Notes under the pieces: model-generated
What the model saw: only the letters and a program-made list of their open reading frames with translations
Databases searched by the model: none
Told to the model about the DNA's origin: nothing
DNA from: Kribbella flavida DSM 17836
GTDB taxonomy: Bacteria > Actinomycetota > Actinomycetes > Propionibacteriales > Kribbellaceae
Direction of reading: 5' to 3'
Assembly: GCF_000024345.1 (NCBI RefSeq)
Contig: NC_013729.1
Span: forward strand, 2,480,001-2,544,000
Length of the DNA: 64,000 bases
Made by a program: the position numbers and the translations under genes
Shown: piece after piece, positions 48,161-57,334 of the stretch
How positions within the stretch are numbered: position 1 is the stretch's first letter
Layout: the number at the start of each line of letters is the position of its first letter

Positions 48161-48808
48161 ATGAGCTCGATGAACTGGGTGGAGTGGCACGAGGCCTACG
48201 GTGACGAGACGTCGCCGCTGAGCCGGCGCCTGCGAGCGGTGCAGCGGGCGATCCGCGAGCACCTCGACGCGCGGCCCGACGGCCCGATCCGGGTGGTCAG
48301 CGCGTGTGCCGGCCAGGGCCGGGACCTGCTGGAGGTGCTCGCCACGCATCCCGCTCGCGACCGAGTCGCCGCCCGCCTGGTCGAGCTCGACCCCCGCAAT
48401 GTCGCGATCGCCCGGGCAGCTGCGATCAGCAACGGCCTGACCGGCGTCGAAGTCGTCGAAGCCGACGCCGGCCGCACCGACGCGTACGCCGGTGCGGTAC
48501 CGGCCGATCTGGTCCTGTTCTGCGGCGTGTTCGGCAACATCAGCGACACCGACGTCGAGGCGACGATCCGTGCGCTGCCGCAGTTCTGTGCTGCTGGCGC
48601 GCGGGTGGTCTGGACCCGGGTCCGCAGAGCGCCTGACCTGACGCCGGCGATCCGCCGATGGTTCGCCGGGAGCGGGTTCGAGGAGGTGTGGTTCGACGCG
48701 CCGGACGACGTCGAGTGGACCGTTGGCGTCCAGCGGCTGACCGGAGGACCGGAGCCGCTCGAACCGGGCCGGCAGCTGTTCAGCTTCGCGTGGTCGCCGG
48801 CTACTTGA
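48161..48808 (+). CDS. Class I SAM-dependent methyltransferase
   Basis: The 215-residue protein starts MSSMNWVEWHEAYGDETSPLS. AdoMet-binding motif I is VVSACAGQGRDLLEVL and motif II ARLVELDPRNVAIARAAA; DLVLFCGVFGNI follows. The substrate is unknown. It sits 35 nt after rsmE, probably in the same transcript. Its end overlaps the end of the convergent GerMN-type gene by 8 nt. Confidence 0.8.
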   Translation: MSSMNWVEWHEAYGDETSPLSRRLRAVQRAIREHLDARPDGPIRVVSACAGQGRDLLEVLATHPARDRVAARLVELDPRNVAIARAAAISNGLTGVEVVEADAGRTDAYAGAVPADLVLFCGVFGNISDTDVEATIRALPQFCAAGARVVWTRVRRAPDLTPAIRRWFAGSGFEEVWFDAPDDVEWTVGVQRLTGGPEPLEPGRQLFSFAWSPAT

Positions 48809-49905
48809 CGATGACCGTCTTGGTCTCGGTGGAGGTCTGGCGGCCGTCCGCGGCGGACAGCTCGAACACCTCGACCGTGTAGCGACCGGCCGGCAGCTTG
48901 CTCACCGTGAACGAGTACGGCGTGAACTTGAACGCCTCGGTGGTCATCGTGTTGCCCTCGGCGACGACCTTGCGGGTGGTGTCGGAGATGACCCGCCAGT
49001 TCAGCTGCGCCTCGTTGGCCGCGGCGATGCCGGAGACCTTGAACGGCATGCCGACCACCGCGTCGTTCTCCGGGGCGGTGACCCAGACGAAGGCCTGCAC
49101 GTCGGCCGCCGGCGCCCGGCCGAGCGGCTGCTCGACGGCGAGCCCGAACAGCTGCGCCACCGGGCGGCCCGCGAAGGTCACCTCGACCGGCGTGGTCGTG
49201 CCGGTGGCCGCCTGCACCGTGTAGACGAGCTGCTGCACCGCCATCCGGGCCAGGTCCGGCTTGAGGGTCTCCCGCGGCAGTTGCTTGAAGTCCACGGTGA
49301 TCAGGCGCTCCGACTGCTGCACCGAGCCCACCACGGCACCCAGCCAGGGCGAGGAGTAGTCCGGGTCGGCGACCTTGCCCGCCGTCATCAGCTGCACCGC
49401 CTCGTACGCCGGCCGGCCCTTGATCTGGGTGAAGGTGCGGTAGAGCCGGACGCCCGCCCCGGCGTCGACGCCGGCGGTCTTGCCCAGCCAGTACACCGGT
49501 ACGGCCCGGCTGCTCGGCGGCTCCAGCTTGCCGGACGTCGACGGCTGCGCGGACGGCGGTTCGGTCGGCACGGACGACGGCGAGGGGACGGGCGACGCGC
49601 TGGGGGCCGGCGTCGGGGCCGACTGCGGGGCGGTCACCGTGGTCGCGGGCGGACCGGCCACTTCGCTCTCGCCGGGTCGCTCGCTGCTGCCGTCGAGCAA
49701 GGTGAAGGCGCCGACGGCCGCGGCGGTGCCGACCACGGCGGCGCCGGCGGGTGACCAGCCACGGCCGGCGACGGACCGGCGTGCGCTGGGCACGGACCCT
49801 GGCCTGGATCTCGGGCAGGCCGTCGGCGGGCTCGATCCGGTCGGCCTCCTCGTGCAGGGACCGCCGCATCAGCTCGTCGAACGGGTCGTTCGGTCGCTCG
49901 TTCAT
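48801..49905 (-). CDS. GerMN-domain membrane protein coupled to a sigma factor, frameshifted near the N-terminus
   Basis: From 49905 the frame starts MNERPNDPFDELMRRSLHEEADRI and overlaps the sigma-factor stop by 4 nt. It runs to about 49755 (RRRPWLVT), then is lost. The membrane helix and outside part continue one base over in the frame that begins at 49793: GAAVVGTAAAVGAF, a Pro/Ser/Thr linker, a GerMN domain (VPVYWLG...VRLYRTF...VDFKQLPRETL) and a C-terminal Ig-like Gmad2-type domain (VTAPENDAVVGMPFKVSG). The extra base lies in GGG 49749-49751. With one G removed the product is 367 residues. It probably regulates the sigma factor (inference). Confidence 0.75.
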
Positions 49906-50411
49906 ACGTTCCGCTCCAGGACCTGGCGCAGCGACTTGCTCGCCCGCGCGGCGTGGCTCTTCACCGATCCCCGGCTGATTCCCATCGTGTCGGCGATCTC
50001 CGCCTCCGACAGGTCACCGTAGTACCGGAGCACCATCACGGTGCGTTGTCTCTCCGGCAGGGTGCGCATCGCCTCGATCACCCGGTCGGTCTCGACGGTC
50101 CGCAGGACGGCCTGCTCGGCGCTCGGCTCGTCCGGCAGCGAACGCGGCAGGTGCTTGTCGACCACCACCAGGTGCCGCTGCCGGGAGCGGCAGCGGTTCA
50201 CCACGGCCGTCCGCAGGTACGCCAGCGCCTTGTGCGGGTCGCGCAGCCGGTGCCAGCGGGCGTGCATCGCCACGAAGGCGTCCTGCACGATCTCCTCCGC
50301 CGCGCCGGTGTCCCGCAACAGCAGGGCGCCGAGGCGGACCAACGACGTGTAGTGCGCCGTGTAGACAGCCGTCAGCGCCTCGTCGGCATCCCACGAGGTC
50401 TCCTGAGCCAC
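49902..50411 (-). CDS. SigE-family RNA polymerase sigma factor (ECF type)
   Basis: The ~169-residue protein has region 2 (LTAVYTAHYTSLVRLGALLLRD...EEIVQDAFVAMHARWHRL) and region 4 (LPERQRTVMVLRYYGDLSEAEIADTMGISRGSVKSH). It is coupled to the downstream GerMN-type gene by ATGA. The GTG at 50411 is used because TATGAC stands 6 nt upstream; a GTG at 50444 would add 11 residues. It is divergent from the phospholipase-like gene, a possible target. Confidence 0.85.
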   Translation of the reverse strand: MAQETSWDADEALTAVYTAHYTSLVRLGALLLRDTGAAEEIVQDAFVAMHARWHRLRDPHKALAYLRTAVVNRCRSRQRHLVVVDKHLPRSLPDEPSAEQAVLRTVETDRVIEAMRTLPERQRTVMVLRYYGDLSEAEIADTMGISRGSVKSHAARASKSLRQVLERNV

Positions 50412-50533
50412 GCACGAGTCATACACCACGGCTGGTTGTGCCACGTGACGTTGACGCGGAGGTCGTGTCCCAGGTTGACGTCGCCGACCCCGCGCCGGGA
50501 CAGAATGTGGTGCCCGAGGCGACAGGAGGCCCA

Positions 50534-51571
50534 GTGAAGCAGCACGGCGACCACGAGTGGTGCGGGCACCGCGAGATCACCTACGCCGCGGTCGGCCGGA
50601 TGTTCTCCGAGCTGGCCGGGCCGGACGGTACGGTCCGCGGTGCCACCCAGGAGCAGTACGCCGCGGCGCTGGACAAGGCGCAGGCCTACATGGACCGGCC
50701 GGTCGGCGCCGGGCTGATCGACAACTTCGCGAACTCCGGCCGCCGGTTCCCGTACGCCGGGCCCGGGCCGACCGCGCACTCGGCGTACGCGAACCCGAAC
50801 GCGCAGGCCGAGCACTTCATGGCCAACCCGTACCCGAACGGCCTGGAACCGGGCGGCAAGCAGCACGGGGCGCGCGAGCTCGCGGTCGACACCGGGTACG
50901 TCGTCGACCGGCTGCGGCAGGCGCGTCAGTCGCTCGGCGGCGACATGATCCAGCATCTCGGCGCGGCGGCCCACGCGCTGCAGGACAGCTACAGCGGCGC
51001 CCACGCGTGGCGCGACCTGTCGGTGTACCGCGGCGACCCGACGGCCGGAGTCAGCAAGCTGCACGTGTTCACCCCGTTGCACGCCGTCGGCATCGACGAC
51101 GGCAAGAACACCCACGCCGACGAGTTCGACAAGCCGCCGGCGGCGTCCGGGTCGACCGAGGCCGCGATCGAGGCGACCTACCGGATGCTGTCGGCGCACG
51201 AGCGCGGGCTGCGGGACCCGGACCGGGCCGAGGAGCTGCTGCGGGAGACGATGGAGCCGCTGCTGCAGCCGTCGGCGCGCGGGGTCGAGGTCAGCCTGAC
51301 GCCGGACGCCGCGTGGCAGGCCGAGCGCGACTACCGGATGGGTGTGGAGCAGGGCACGATCCCGTTGCCGGAGCCCGGCGTGCAGCACTACGGCGCCGAG
51401 AGCGGCCGGGTCTCCGAGTCGGAGAAGGCCGCGCTGGCCAAGGTGCTCGCTCCGCACGCGGGCGGGCGGGCGGCCGCGGCGCGTGCGGACACCGGCGCGC
51501 GAGCGGACACCGCCGCGCGGGACACCGGCGTACGGGGTAAAAGTCCTGGTCAGGGGCTTGCGCGGGGCTGA
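50534..51571 (+). CDS. Zinc-dependent phospholipase C/S1-P1-like protein
   Basis: The 345-residue protein begins with KQHGDHEWCGHREITYAAV and has HALQDSYSGAH with H147, D151 and H157, the HxxxD...H metal pattern of zinc-dependent phospholipase C and S1/P1 nucleases; W9 and H12 would complete the metal site. No signal peptide is seen, which is unusual for the family. The Ala/Arg/Asp-rich C-terminal ~30 residues are low-complexity. AGGAGG lies 4 nt before the GTG. Function is inferred from motifs only. Confidence 0.7.
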   Translation: MKQHGDHEWCGHREITYAAVGRMFSELAGPDGTVRGATQEQYAAALDKAQAYMDRPVGAGLIDNFANSGRRFPYAGPGPTAHSAYANPNAQAEHFMANPYPNGLEPGGKQHGARELAVDTGYVVDRLRQARQSLGGDMIQHLGAAAHALQDSYSGAHAWRDLSVYRGDPTAGVSKLHVFTPLHAVGIDDGKNTHADEFDKPPAASGSTEAAIEATYRMLSAHERGLRDPDRAEELLRETMEPLLQPSARGVEVSLTPDAAWQAERDYRMGVEQGTIPLPEPGVQHYGAESGRVSESEKAALAKVLAPHAGGRAAAARADTGARADTAARDTGVRGKSPGQGLARG

Positions 51572-51651
51572 GCGCGGCTTTATCGGGTGAGGCTGTCCGG
51601 TGAGGCGGCTAGCATGGGCAGGGTCACATCACCAGGCACCAGGAGGAAAGG

Positions 51652-52707
51652 CTGTCCAGGCCACGCAGTATCGAGCCGTCGCACCCGGATGCGACGAGCG
51701 CTGACCGCAGCGCAGGCGGAGTCCCGCCCAAGGCGTCCCACAAGATCGTCGTGCCGAACAGCATCGACATGGTGGCGCTGCTCGGAGCCCGGGACGAGTT
51801 CCTCCGGATCGTCGAGCGGGAGTTCGCGGCCGACATCATGGTCCGCGGCAACGAGATCACCTTCACCGGTGAGCCCGCCGACCTGGCCCTGGCCGAGCGT
51901 CTGGTGGACGAGCTGATCGCGGTCGTGCGGACCGGTCACGGGCTGACCGCCGACTCGGTCGAGCGCAGCATCGCGATGATCAAGGCCGAGACCGTCGAGA
52001 GCCCGCGCGACGTGCTGACCCAGAACATCCTGTCCAGCCGCGGCCGCACCATCCGGCCCAAGACGCTGAACCAGAAGCGCTACGTCGACGCCATCGACAA
52101 GAACACGATCGTCTTCGGCATCGGCCCGGCCGGTACCGGCAAGACCTACCTGGCGGTCGCCAAGGCGGTGCAGGCGCTGCAGGCCAAGGAGGTCAACCGG
52201 ATCATCCTGACCCGGCCGGCCGTCGAGGCCGGCGAGCGGCTGGGCTTCCTGCCCGGCACGCTGTCGGAGAAGATCGACCCGTACCTGCGCCCGCTGTACG
52301 ACGCGCTGCACGACATGCTCGACCCGGAGTCGATCCCGCGGCTGATGACGGCCGGCACGATCGAGATCGCGCCGCTGGCCTACATGCGCGGCCGGACCCT
52401 GAACGACGCCTACATCATCCTGGACGAGGCGCAGAACACCTCGCCGGAGCAGATGAAGATGTTCCTCACCCGGCTCGGCTTCGGTTCCAAGATGGTGGTC
52501 ACCGGCGACGTCACCCAGGTCGACCTGCCGACCGGCACCAACTCGGGCCTGCGGGTCGTGCAGGACATCCTGGAAGGCGTCCAGGACCTGACGTTCTGCC
52601 GGCTCACCTCGCACGACGTGGTCCGGCACAAGCTGGTCGGCCGGATCGTGTCGGCCTACGAGGACTACGAAGGCAGCGACGGATCCAGGGCTGAGCCGAA
52701 CCGATGA
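51652..52707 (+). CDS. phoH: PhoH-family ATPase (YbeZ type), probable CTG start
   Basis: The PhoH domain has Walker [17 protein letters not shown] and Walker [20 protein letters not shown]. It is an RNA-linked ATPase of the ybeZ-ybeY pair. The first canonical start (GTG 51751) would cut off KASHKIV, which belongs with the family core ([15 protein letters not shown]). No ATG, GTG or TTG occurs in frame upstream of it. AGGAGG (51641-51646) stands 5 nt before an in-frame CTG at 51652, so translation probably begins there (351 residues). TAGCAT at 51610-51615 is a likely -10. It overlaps ybeY by 4 nt. Confidence 0.9.
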   Translation: MSRPRSIEPSHPDATSADRSAGGVPPKASHKIVVPNSIDMVALLGARDEFLRIVEREFAADIMVRGNEITFTGEPADLALAERLVDELIAVVRTGHGLTADSVERSIAMIKAETVESPRDVLTQNILSSRGRTIRPKTLNQKRYVDAIDKNTIVFGIGPAGTGKTYLAVAKAVQALQAKEVNRIILTRPAVEAGERLGFLPGTLSEKIDPYLRPLYDALHDMLDPESIPRLMTAGTIEIAPLAYMRGRTLNDAYIILDEAQNTSPEQMKMFLTRLGFGSKMVVTGDVTQVDLPTGTNSGLRVVQDILEGVQDLTFCRLTSHDVVRHKLVGRIVSAYEDYEGSDGSRAEPNR

Positions 52708-53180
52708 ACGTCGAGGTCAACAACGAGTCCGGCGTGGAGATCGACGCCCACGGACTGATGCGGCTGAGCCGCTTCGTGATGTCGAGCCTGCGCCTGCACC
52801 CGGAGTGCGAGCTGTCGATCAAGCTGGTCGACGAGGACACGATGGCGCGGTACCACGTCGAGTTCCTGGACCTGCCCGGTCCGACCGACGTGATGTCGTG
52901 GCCGATGGACGAACTGCGGCCGGGCAGCGACAACGACGACGCCGAACCGCCGCTCGGGCACCTCGGTGACATCGCGCTGTGCCCGACCGTCGCTGCCGCG
53001 CAAGGCGCCAAGGCCGGTCACGGCACCTGGGCCGAGCTCGAGCTGCTGACCGTGCACGGCATCCTGCACCTGCTCGGCTACGACCACGCGGAACCGGCCG
53101 AGAAGGCGGAGATGTGGGACGTCCAGGGCCGCCTGCTGGAAGCGTGGCGCGCGCCCGGAAACCGGCTCGGCGAGGAGTGA
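52704..53180 (+). CDS. ybeY: Endoribonuclease YbeY (rRNA maturation factor)
   Basis: The 158-residue protein has the zinc motif HGILHLLGYDH (HxxxHxxxxxH). LPGPTDVMSWPMDE and LGDIALCP upstream are characteristic of YbeY, which acts in 16S rRNA 3'-end maturation and ribosome quality control. It is translationally coupled to phoH (ATGA) and followed after 7 nt by the CBS-domain gene. Confidence 0.96.
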   Translation: MNVEVNNESGVEIDAHGLMRLSRFVMSSLRLHPECELSIKLVDEDTMARYHVEFLDLPGPTDVMSWPMDELRPGSDNDDAEPPLGHLGDIALCPTVAAAQGAKAGHGTWAELELLTVHGILHLLGYDHAEPAEKAEMWDVQGRLLEAWRAPGNRLGEE

Positions 53181-53187
53181 CACAGCT

Positions 53188-54501
53188 GTGAGCTACCACG
53201 ACGGCGTTCTGCTGGTTGTGGCTGCGGTGCTCGTACTGCTCGCCGGGGTGTTCGCCGGCGCCGAGGCGGCGATCTCGGCGTACTCGAAGGTGCGGGCCGA
53301 CGAGCAGGTCGAGCAGGGCAACACCCGCGCGGTCCGGCTGCGGGACCTGCTGGCCGACGCCCCGCGGTACCTGAACACGCTGCTGCTGGTCCGGCTGATC
53401 TGCGAGATCACCGCGATCGTGCTGGTCACCCAGGCGCTGTCGAACGTCTTCGGCGTCACCTGGGAGCACATCCTGGTCACCGCGGTGGTGATGGTGGTGG
53501 TCTCCTACGTGATCATCGGCGTCGCCCCGCGCACGCTCGGCCGGCAGCACTCGGACCGGTTCGCGATGATCTCGGCCGGCCCGATCATGGCGCTCACCAC
53601 GGTGCTCGGCCCGATCCCGAAGCTGCTGATCCTGCTCGGCAACGCGCTCACCCCGGGCAAGGGCTTCGCGGCCGGCCCGTTCGCCACCGAGTCCGAGCTG
53701 CGCGCGCTGGTCGACCTGGCCGAGAAGTCCGCGGTGATCGAGGCGGACGAGCGCCAGATGATCCACTCGGTCTTCGAGCTCGGCGACACGATCGTGCGCG
53801 AGGTGATGGTGCCGCGCACCGACATGGTCTACATCGAGCGGCACAAGAAGCTGCGTCAGCTCACCTCGCTGGCGCTGCGCTCGGGCTACTCGCGGATCCC
53901 GGTGATCGGCGACTCGCTGGACGACATCCTCGGTGTCGTCTACCTCAAGGACGTGATGCGGCGGGTCTACGACAACGCCCAGGCGGAGTCGACCGAGCGG
54001 GTCGAGTCGGTGATGCGGCCGTGCATGTACGTGCCGGACTCCAAGCCGGTCGACCACCTGCTGCGCGAGATGCAGGCGGCCCGGATGCACGTCGCGATCG
54101 TCGTCGACGAGTACGGCGGCACGGCCGGCCTGGTCACCATCGAGGATATTCTCGAGGAGATCGTCGGCGAGATCACCGACGAGTACGACGAGGCGCCGGA
54201 GTCGGTGCAGGCGTTGTCCGACGGCGCCTTCCGGGTCTCCAGCCGGTACCCGATCGACGAGCTCGGCCAGCTGTTCGGCGTTCCGCTGGACGACGACGAC
54301 GTGGACACCGTCGGCGGGCTGATGGCCAAGCTGCTCGGCAAGGTGCCGATTCCCGGCGCCGAGGTGGAGATCGAGGGCCTCGGGCTGTCGCTGACCGCGG
54401 AGCGCCCGTCCGGCCGCCGCAACCAGGTCGGTACGGTCCTGGTCCGGCGCACCGACGAGCTCGCCGAGTTACCGCAGGACAGCAGTCACCTGACGGCCTG
54501 A
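53188..54501 (+). CDS. Hemolysin/CorC-family protein (DUF21, CBS pair, CorC/HlyC domains)
   Basis: The 437-residue protein has an N-terminal DUF21 membrane domain (helices about 5-25, 60-80, 88-110, 130-150), a CBS pair (REVMVPRTDMVYIERH, GYSRIPVIGDSLDDILGVVYLKD, VVDEYGGTAGLVTIEDILEEIVGEI) and a C-terminal CorC_HlyC domain. The family is linked to Mg2+/Co2+ efflux rather than hemolysis. It starts 7 nt after ybeY ends. The gene order phoH-ybeY-this gene-era is conserved widely. Confidence 0.93.
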   Translation: MSYHDGVLLVVAAVLVLLAGVFAGAEAAISAYSKVRADEQVEQGNTRAVRLRDLLADAPRYLNTLLLVRLICEITAIVLVTQALSNVFGVTWEHILVTAVVMVVVSYVIIGVAPRTLGRQHSDRFAMISAGPIMALTTVLGPIPKLLILLGNALTPGKGFAAGPFATESELRALVDLAEKSAVIEADERQMIHSVFELGDTIVREVMVPRTDMVYIERHKKLRQLTSLALRSGYSRIPVIGDSLDDILGVVYLKDVMRRVYDNAQAESTERVESVMRPCMYVPDSKPVDHLLREMQAARMHVAIVVDEYGGTAGLVTIEDILEEIVGEITDEYDEAPESVQALSDGAFRVSSRYPIDELGQLFGVPLDDDDVDTVGGLMAKLLGKVPIPGAEVEIEGLGLSLTAERPSGRRNQVGTVLVRRTDELAELPQDSSHLTA

Positions 54502-54528
54502 TCGCCCCCAAGACACCTGGAGTTTTCG

Positions 54529-54870
54529 TTGCCCGCTGACCTCTGCGCCGAGGACGCCAAACTGGTCACCCTGGCCCGCGCCGCCCGGGCCCGTACCCGG
54601 GCCGCGGAGGGTGCCGCCGTACGGGACACCGACGGCCGGACGTACGCTGCGTGTACCGTCCAGCTCGACACGGTGCTGCTGTCCGCGCTGCAGCTCGCGG
54701 TCGCGATGGCGGTCTCGTCCGGCGTGAAGGGGATCGAGGCGGCCGCCGTCGTCACCGACGCCGGCGCCGAGTCCGTCGACGTCGAGGTGGTCCGGTACTT
54801 CGGTGGCGCCGCGCTGCCCGTAGTCGTTGCTGATGGCAACGGAGAGGTTCGTGATGTCGTCCACACCTGA
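54529..54870 (+). CDS. Cytidine deaminase-like protein without zinc motifs
   Basis: The 113-residue protein (EDAKLVTLARAARARTRAAEGAAVRDTDGRTYAACTV) has the cytidine-deaminase-like fold pattern, but it lacks the HAE/CAE and PCxxC zinc-binding motifs, so deamination is unlikely. Such a gene between the CBS-domain gene and era is usual in actinobacteria. The start is a TTG with CTGGAG upstream. Its end overlaps the start of era by 17 nt. Confidence 0.8.
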   Translation: MPADLCAEDAKLVTLARAARARTRAAEGAAVRDTDGRTYAACTVQLDTVLLSALQLAVAMAVSSGVKGIEAAAVVTDAGAESVDVEVVRYFGGAALPVVVADGNGEVRDVVHT

Positions 54871-55792
54871 GTCCACCCCGGAGTTCCGCTCCGGTTTTGC
54901 CTGCTTCGTCGGCCGGCCGAACGCGGGCAAGTCGACGCTGACCAACGCGCTGGTCGGCCAGAAGATCGTCATCACCTCGTCGAAGCCGCAGACCACCCGG
55001 CACGCGGTCCGCGGCATCGTGCACCGCCCCGACGCCCAGCTGATCCTGGTCGACACGCCGGGGCTGCACAAGCCGCGCACGCTGCTCGGGGAGCGGCTCA
55101 ACGACGTGGTGAAGACCACCTGGGCCGAGGTCGACGTGATCGCGATCTGCCTGCCGTCGAACGAGCGCATCGGCCCGGGTGACCGGTTCCTGGTCACCGA
55201 GGCCGCCAAGGTGGCCAAGACGCCGAAGATCGCGCTGGCGACCAAGTCGGACCTGGTCGGGCCGGACCGGATGGCCGAGCACCTGAGCGAGATCGCCGAG
55301 CTCGGGGCGTCGGTCGGCATCGAGTGGACCGCGGTCATCCCGGTGTCGGCCACCGACGGGTTCCAGACCGAGCTGGTCGCGGACGAGCTGGTCAAGCAGC
55401 TGCCCGCGGGCCGGCCGCTCTACCCCGACGGCGACGTCACCGACGAGCCCGAGGAGATCCTGGTCGGCGAGCTGATCCGCGAGGCGGCGCTGGAAGGGGT
55501 GCGCGACGAGCTGCCGCACTCCATCGCCGTCACCATCGACGAGATGGGCCTGCGCGAGGACCGCCCGGCCGACAAGCCGCTGGTGGACATCTACGCCAAC
55601 ATCTACCTGGAGCGGGACAGCCAGAAGGGCATCATCATCGGCCACAAGGGCGCCCGGCTGCGCGAGGTCGGCGCCAACGCCCGCCGCCAGATCGAGGCCC
55701 TGCTCGGGACGCCGGTCTACCTCGACCTGCACGTGAAGATCGCCAAGAACTGGCAGACCGACGCCAAGCACCTGAGGAAACTCGGCTTCTGA
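54854..55792 (+). CDS. era: GTPase Era
   Basis: The 312-residue protein has the G domain (GRPNAGKST, KPQTTRH, DTPGLHKPR, TKSDLVG) and a C-terminal KH RNA-binding domain (QKGIIIGHKGARLREVGANARRQIEALLG). Era binds 16S rRNA during 30S assembly. The ATG at 54854, with GGAGAGG upstream, is preferred to the frame's ATG at 54827. The stop overlaps the next gene's ATG by one base. Confidence 0.97.
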   Translation: MSSTPESTPEFRSGFACFVGRPNAGKSTLTNALVGQKIVITSSKPQTTRHAVRGIVHRPDAQLILVDTPGLHKPRTLLGERLNDVVKTTWAEVDVIAICLPSNERIGPGDRFLVTEAAKVAKTPKIALATKSDLVGPDRMAEHLSEIAELGASVGIEWTAVIPVSATDGFQTELVADELVKQLPAGRPLYPDGDVTDEPEEILVGELIREAALEGVRDELPHSIAVTIDEMGLREDRPADKPLVDIYANIYLERDSQKGIIIGHKGARLREVGANARRQIEALLGTPVYLDLHVKIAKNWQTDAKHLRKLGF

Positions 55793-56502
55793 TGGCCACG
55801 CCGGGCTCGCCCGCGGCCGAGGGTGCCGCGCCGGCCGCGCTGCGGAACCCGGTGTACGCCGCCCTCTCCGGGCCGCATGCCGCCATCGCGCAGGTCCGGG
55901 GGAGAGCTCGGGTCTACCCGTCGGACGTGGCCCCGTTCCTGGGCCTGCCGGACGCCGTGACCGAGCAGGACTGGCACGACGCCGCGAAGCTGGTCGGCGC
56001 CGGACGGCTGGTCGCGACGATGCGGCCGGACCTGCCGGTGCCGGACGTGTTCGAGCCTGACCGGCAGTTCGACCTCGTCCAGTTCCTCGCGCCGGCGGAC
56101 TTCGGCGCCGACGAGCCGGAGGCCGTGGTGCTCGGCCCCGACGACGTACCGGAGATGCTCGGCCTGGTCGCGCTCACCGACCCCGGACCGTTCCGCGCCC
56201 GGACCATCGAGCTCGGCAGCTATCTCGGCATCCGGCAGGGCGGCGAGCTGATCGCGATGGCCGGCGAGCGGTTCCGGCTGCCGGGCTTCGTCGAGATCAG
56301 CGCCGTCTGCACCCACCCCGGCCACCGCGGTCGCGGCCTCGCGACCCGGCTGATCCGCGCCGTCGTGGCGGGCATCGAGCGCCGGGGCGACCAGGCGTTC
56401 CTGCACACCGGCGGGAGCAACCTGACCGCCATCCGGCTGTACGAGTCGCTGGGCTTCTCGGTCAGTCACCAGTCGAAGGTCACGCTGCTCCAGCCGGCCT
56501 AG
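55792..56502 (+). CDS. GNAT-family acetyltransferase
   Basis: The 236-residue protein has a C-terminal GNAT domain with the acetyl-CoA loop HPGHRGRGLATRLI and NLTAIRLYESLGFS. The N-terminal ~100 residues are a less conserved extension. Its ATG overlaps the era stop (TGATG), so it is co-translated with era. The substrate is unknown. Confidence 0.88.
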   Translation: MATPGSPAAEGAAPAALRNPVYAALSGPHAAIAQVRGRARVYPSDVAPFLGLPDAVTEQDWHDAAKLVGAGRLVATMRPDLPVPDVFEPDRQFDLVQFLAPADFGADEPEAVVLGPDDVPEMLGLVALTDPGPFRARTIELGSYLGIRQGGELIAMAGERFRLPGFVEISAVCTHPGHRGRGLATRLIRAVVAGIERRGDQAFLHTGGSNLTAIRLYESLGFSVSHQSKVTLLQPA

Positions 56503-56509
56503 GTACCGG

Positions 56510-57253
56510 TCAGAACTGCTTCTCGCCGCCGTCGACGTAGAGGTTCGCACCGAGCACGAAGCTGCTCTGGTCCGAGGCCAGGAAGGCCACCGCGTCGGCG
56601 ACCTCGTCCGCCGTTCCGATTCGGCCGAGCGGCACCTGCGCCGCGAAGCGGGCCTTGACCGCGTCCGCGTTCTCCGCCCCGACGATGCCGACGATCGCGG
56701 GGGTGTCGATCGTGCCCGGCGAGATCGCGTTCACCCGGATGCCGCGGCCCTTGAGCTCGTTGGCCCAGGTCCGGGTGAAGGAGCGAAGAGCGGCCTTGGA
56801 GGCCGCGTAGGTGCCGAACGACTCGACGCCGTCGTCGGCCCGCACGGACAAGTTGATGATCACCGACGCGCCCTCGTTCAGCAGCGGCAGCGCCTTCTGC
56901 ACGGTGAACAGCGTGCCCCGGACGTTGACGCGGAAGGTCTCGTCGAAGTGTTGCTCGGTGACCTGCTCCAGCGTCGCGAACGATGCCGTCGCGGCGTTGG
57001 CGAACAGCACGTCCAGTCCCTGGCCCCGCGCGCGGACCGCGTCGTACAGACGGTCCAGGTCGGCCGGGTCGGAGATGTCGCCCGGCACCGCGGTGGCCGA
57101 GCCGATCGTGCCGACGGCTGCCTTCAGTTCGCTCTCCCGCCGGCCGGTGACAAAAACGTGTGCTCCTTCGGCCGCGAGCCGCCCGGCCGCGGCCAAGCCG
57201 ATGCCGCTGCTGCCGCCGGTGACGACCGCGGTCCTGCCCTCGAGATGTCCCAC
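56510..57253 (-). CDS. Short-chain dehydrogenase/reductase (SDR)
   Basis: The 247-residue protein has TGGSSGIG (cofactor loop), ANAAT in place of the usual NNAG, and YAASK (catalytic Tyr/Lys). It has an AGGAGG ribosome site. It is divergent from a TetR gene with two shared operators, so the TetR protein very likely controls it. Substrate unknown; such pairs often handle small toxic carbonyl compounds (inference). Confidence 0.9.
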   Translation of the reverse strand: MGHLEGRTAVVTGGSSGIGLAAAGRLAAEGAHVFVTGRRESELKAAVGTIGSATAVPGDISDPADLDRLYDAVRARGQGLDVLFANAATASFATLEQVTEQHFDETFRVNVRGTLFTVQKALPLLNEGASVIINLSVRADDGVESFGTYAASKAALRSFTRTWANELKGRGIRVNAISPGTIDTPAIVGIVGAENADAVKARFAAQVPLGRIGTADEVADAVAFLASDQSSFVLGANLYVDGGEKQF

Positions 57254-57269
57254 TGCGCTGCCTCCTCAG

Positions 57270-57330
57270 AGTTCGGTACCAATCGGTACCGAACTCGACC
57301 ATAGCACTTCCGGATCGATCGGTACCGAAC
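57270..57330. promoter_or_regulatory. Two TetR operators between the SDR and TetR genes
   Basis: Site 1 has perfect 10-bp arms GTTCGGTACC (57270-57279) and GGTACCGAAC (57284-57293) around AATC. Site 2 (57307-57330) keeps GGTACCGAAC on the right and a 7-of-10 match on the left around GATC. Site 2 ends 4 bp before the tetR start codon. Confidence 0.88.
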
Positions 57331-57334
57331 AGGT

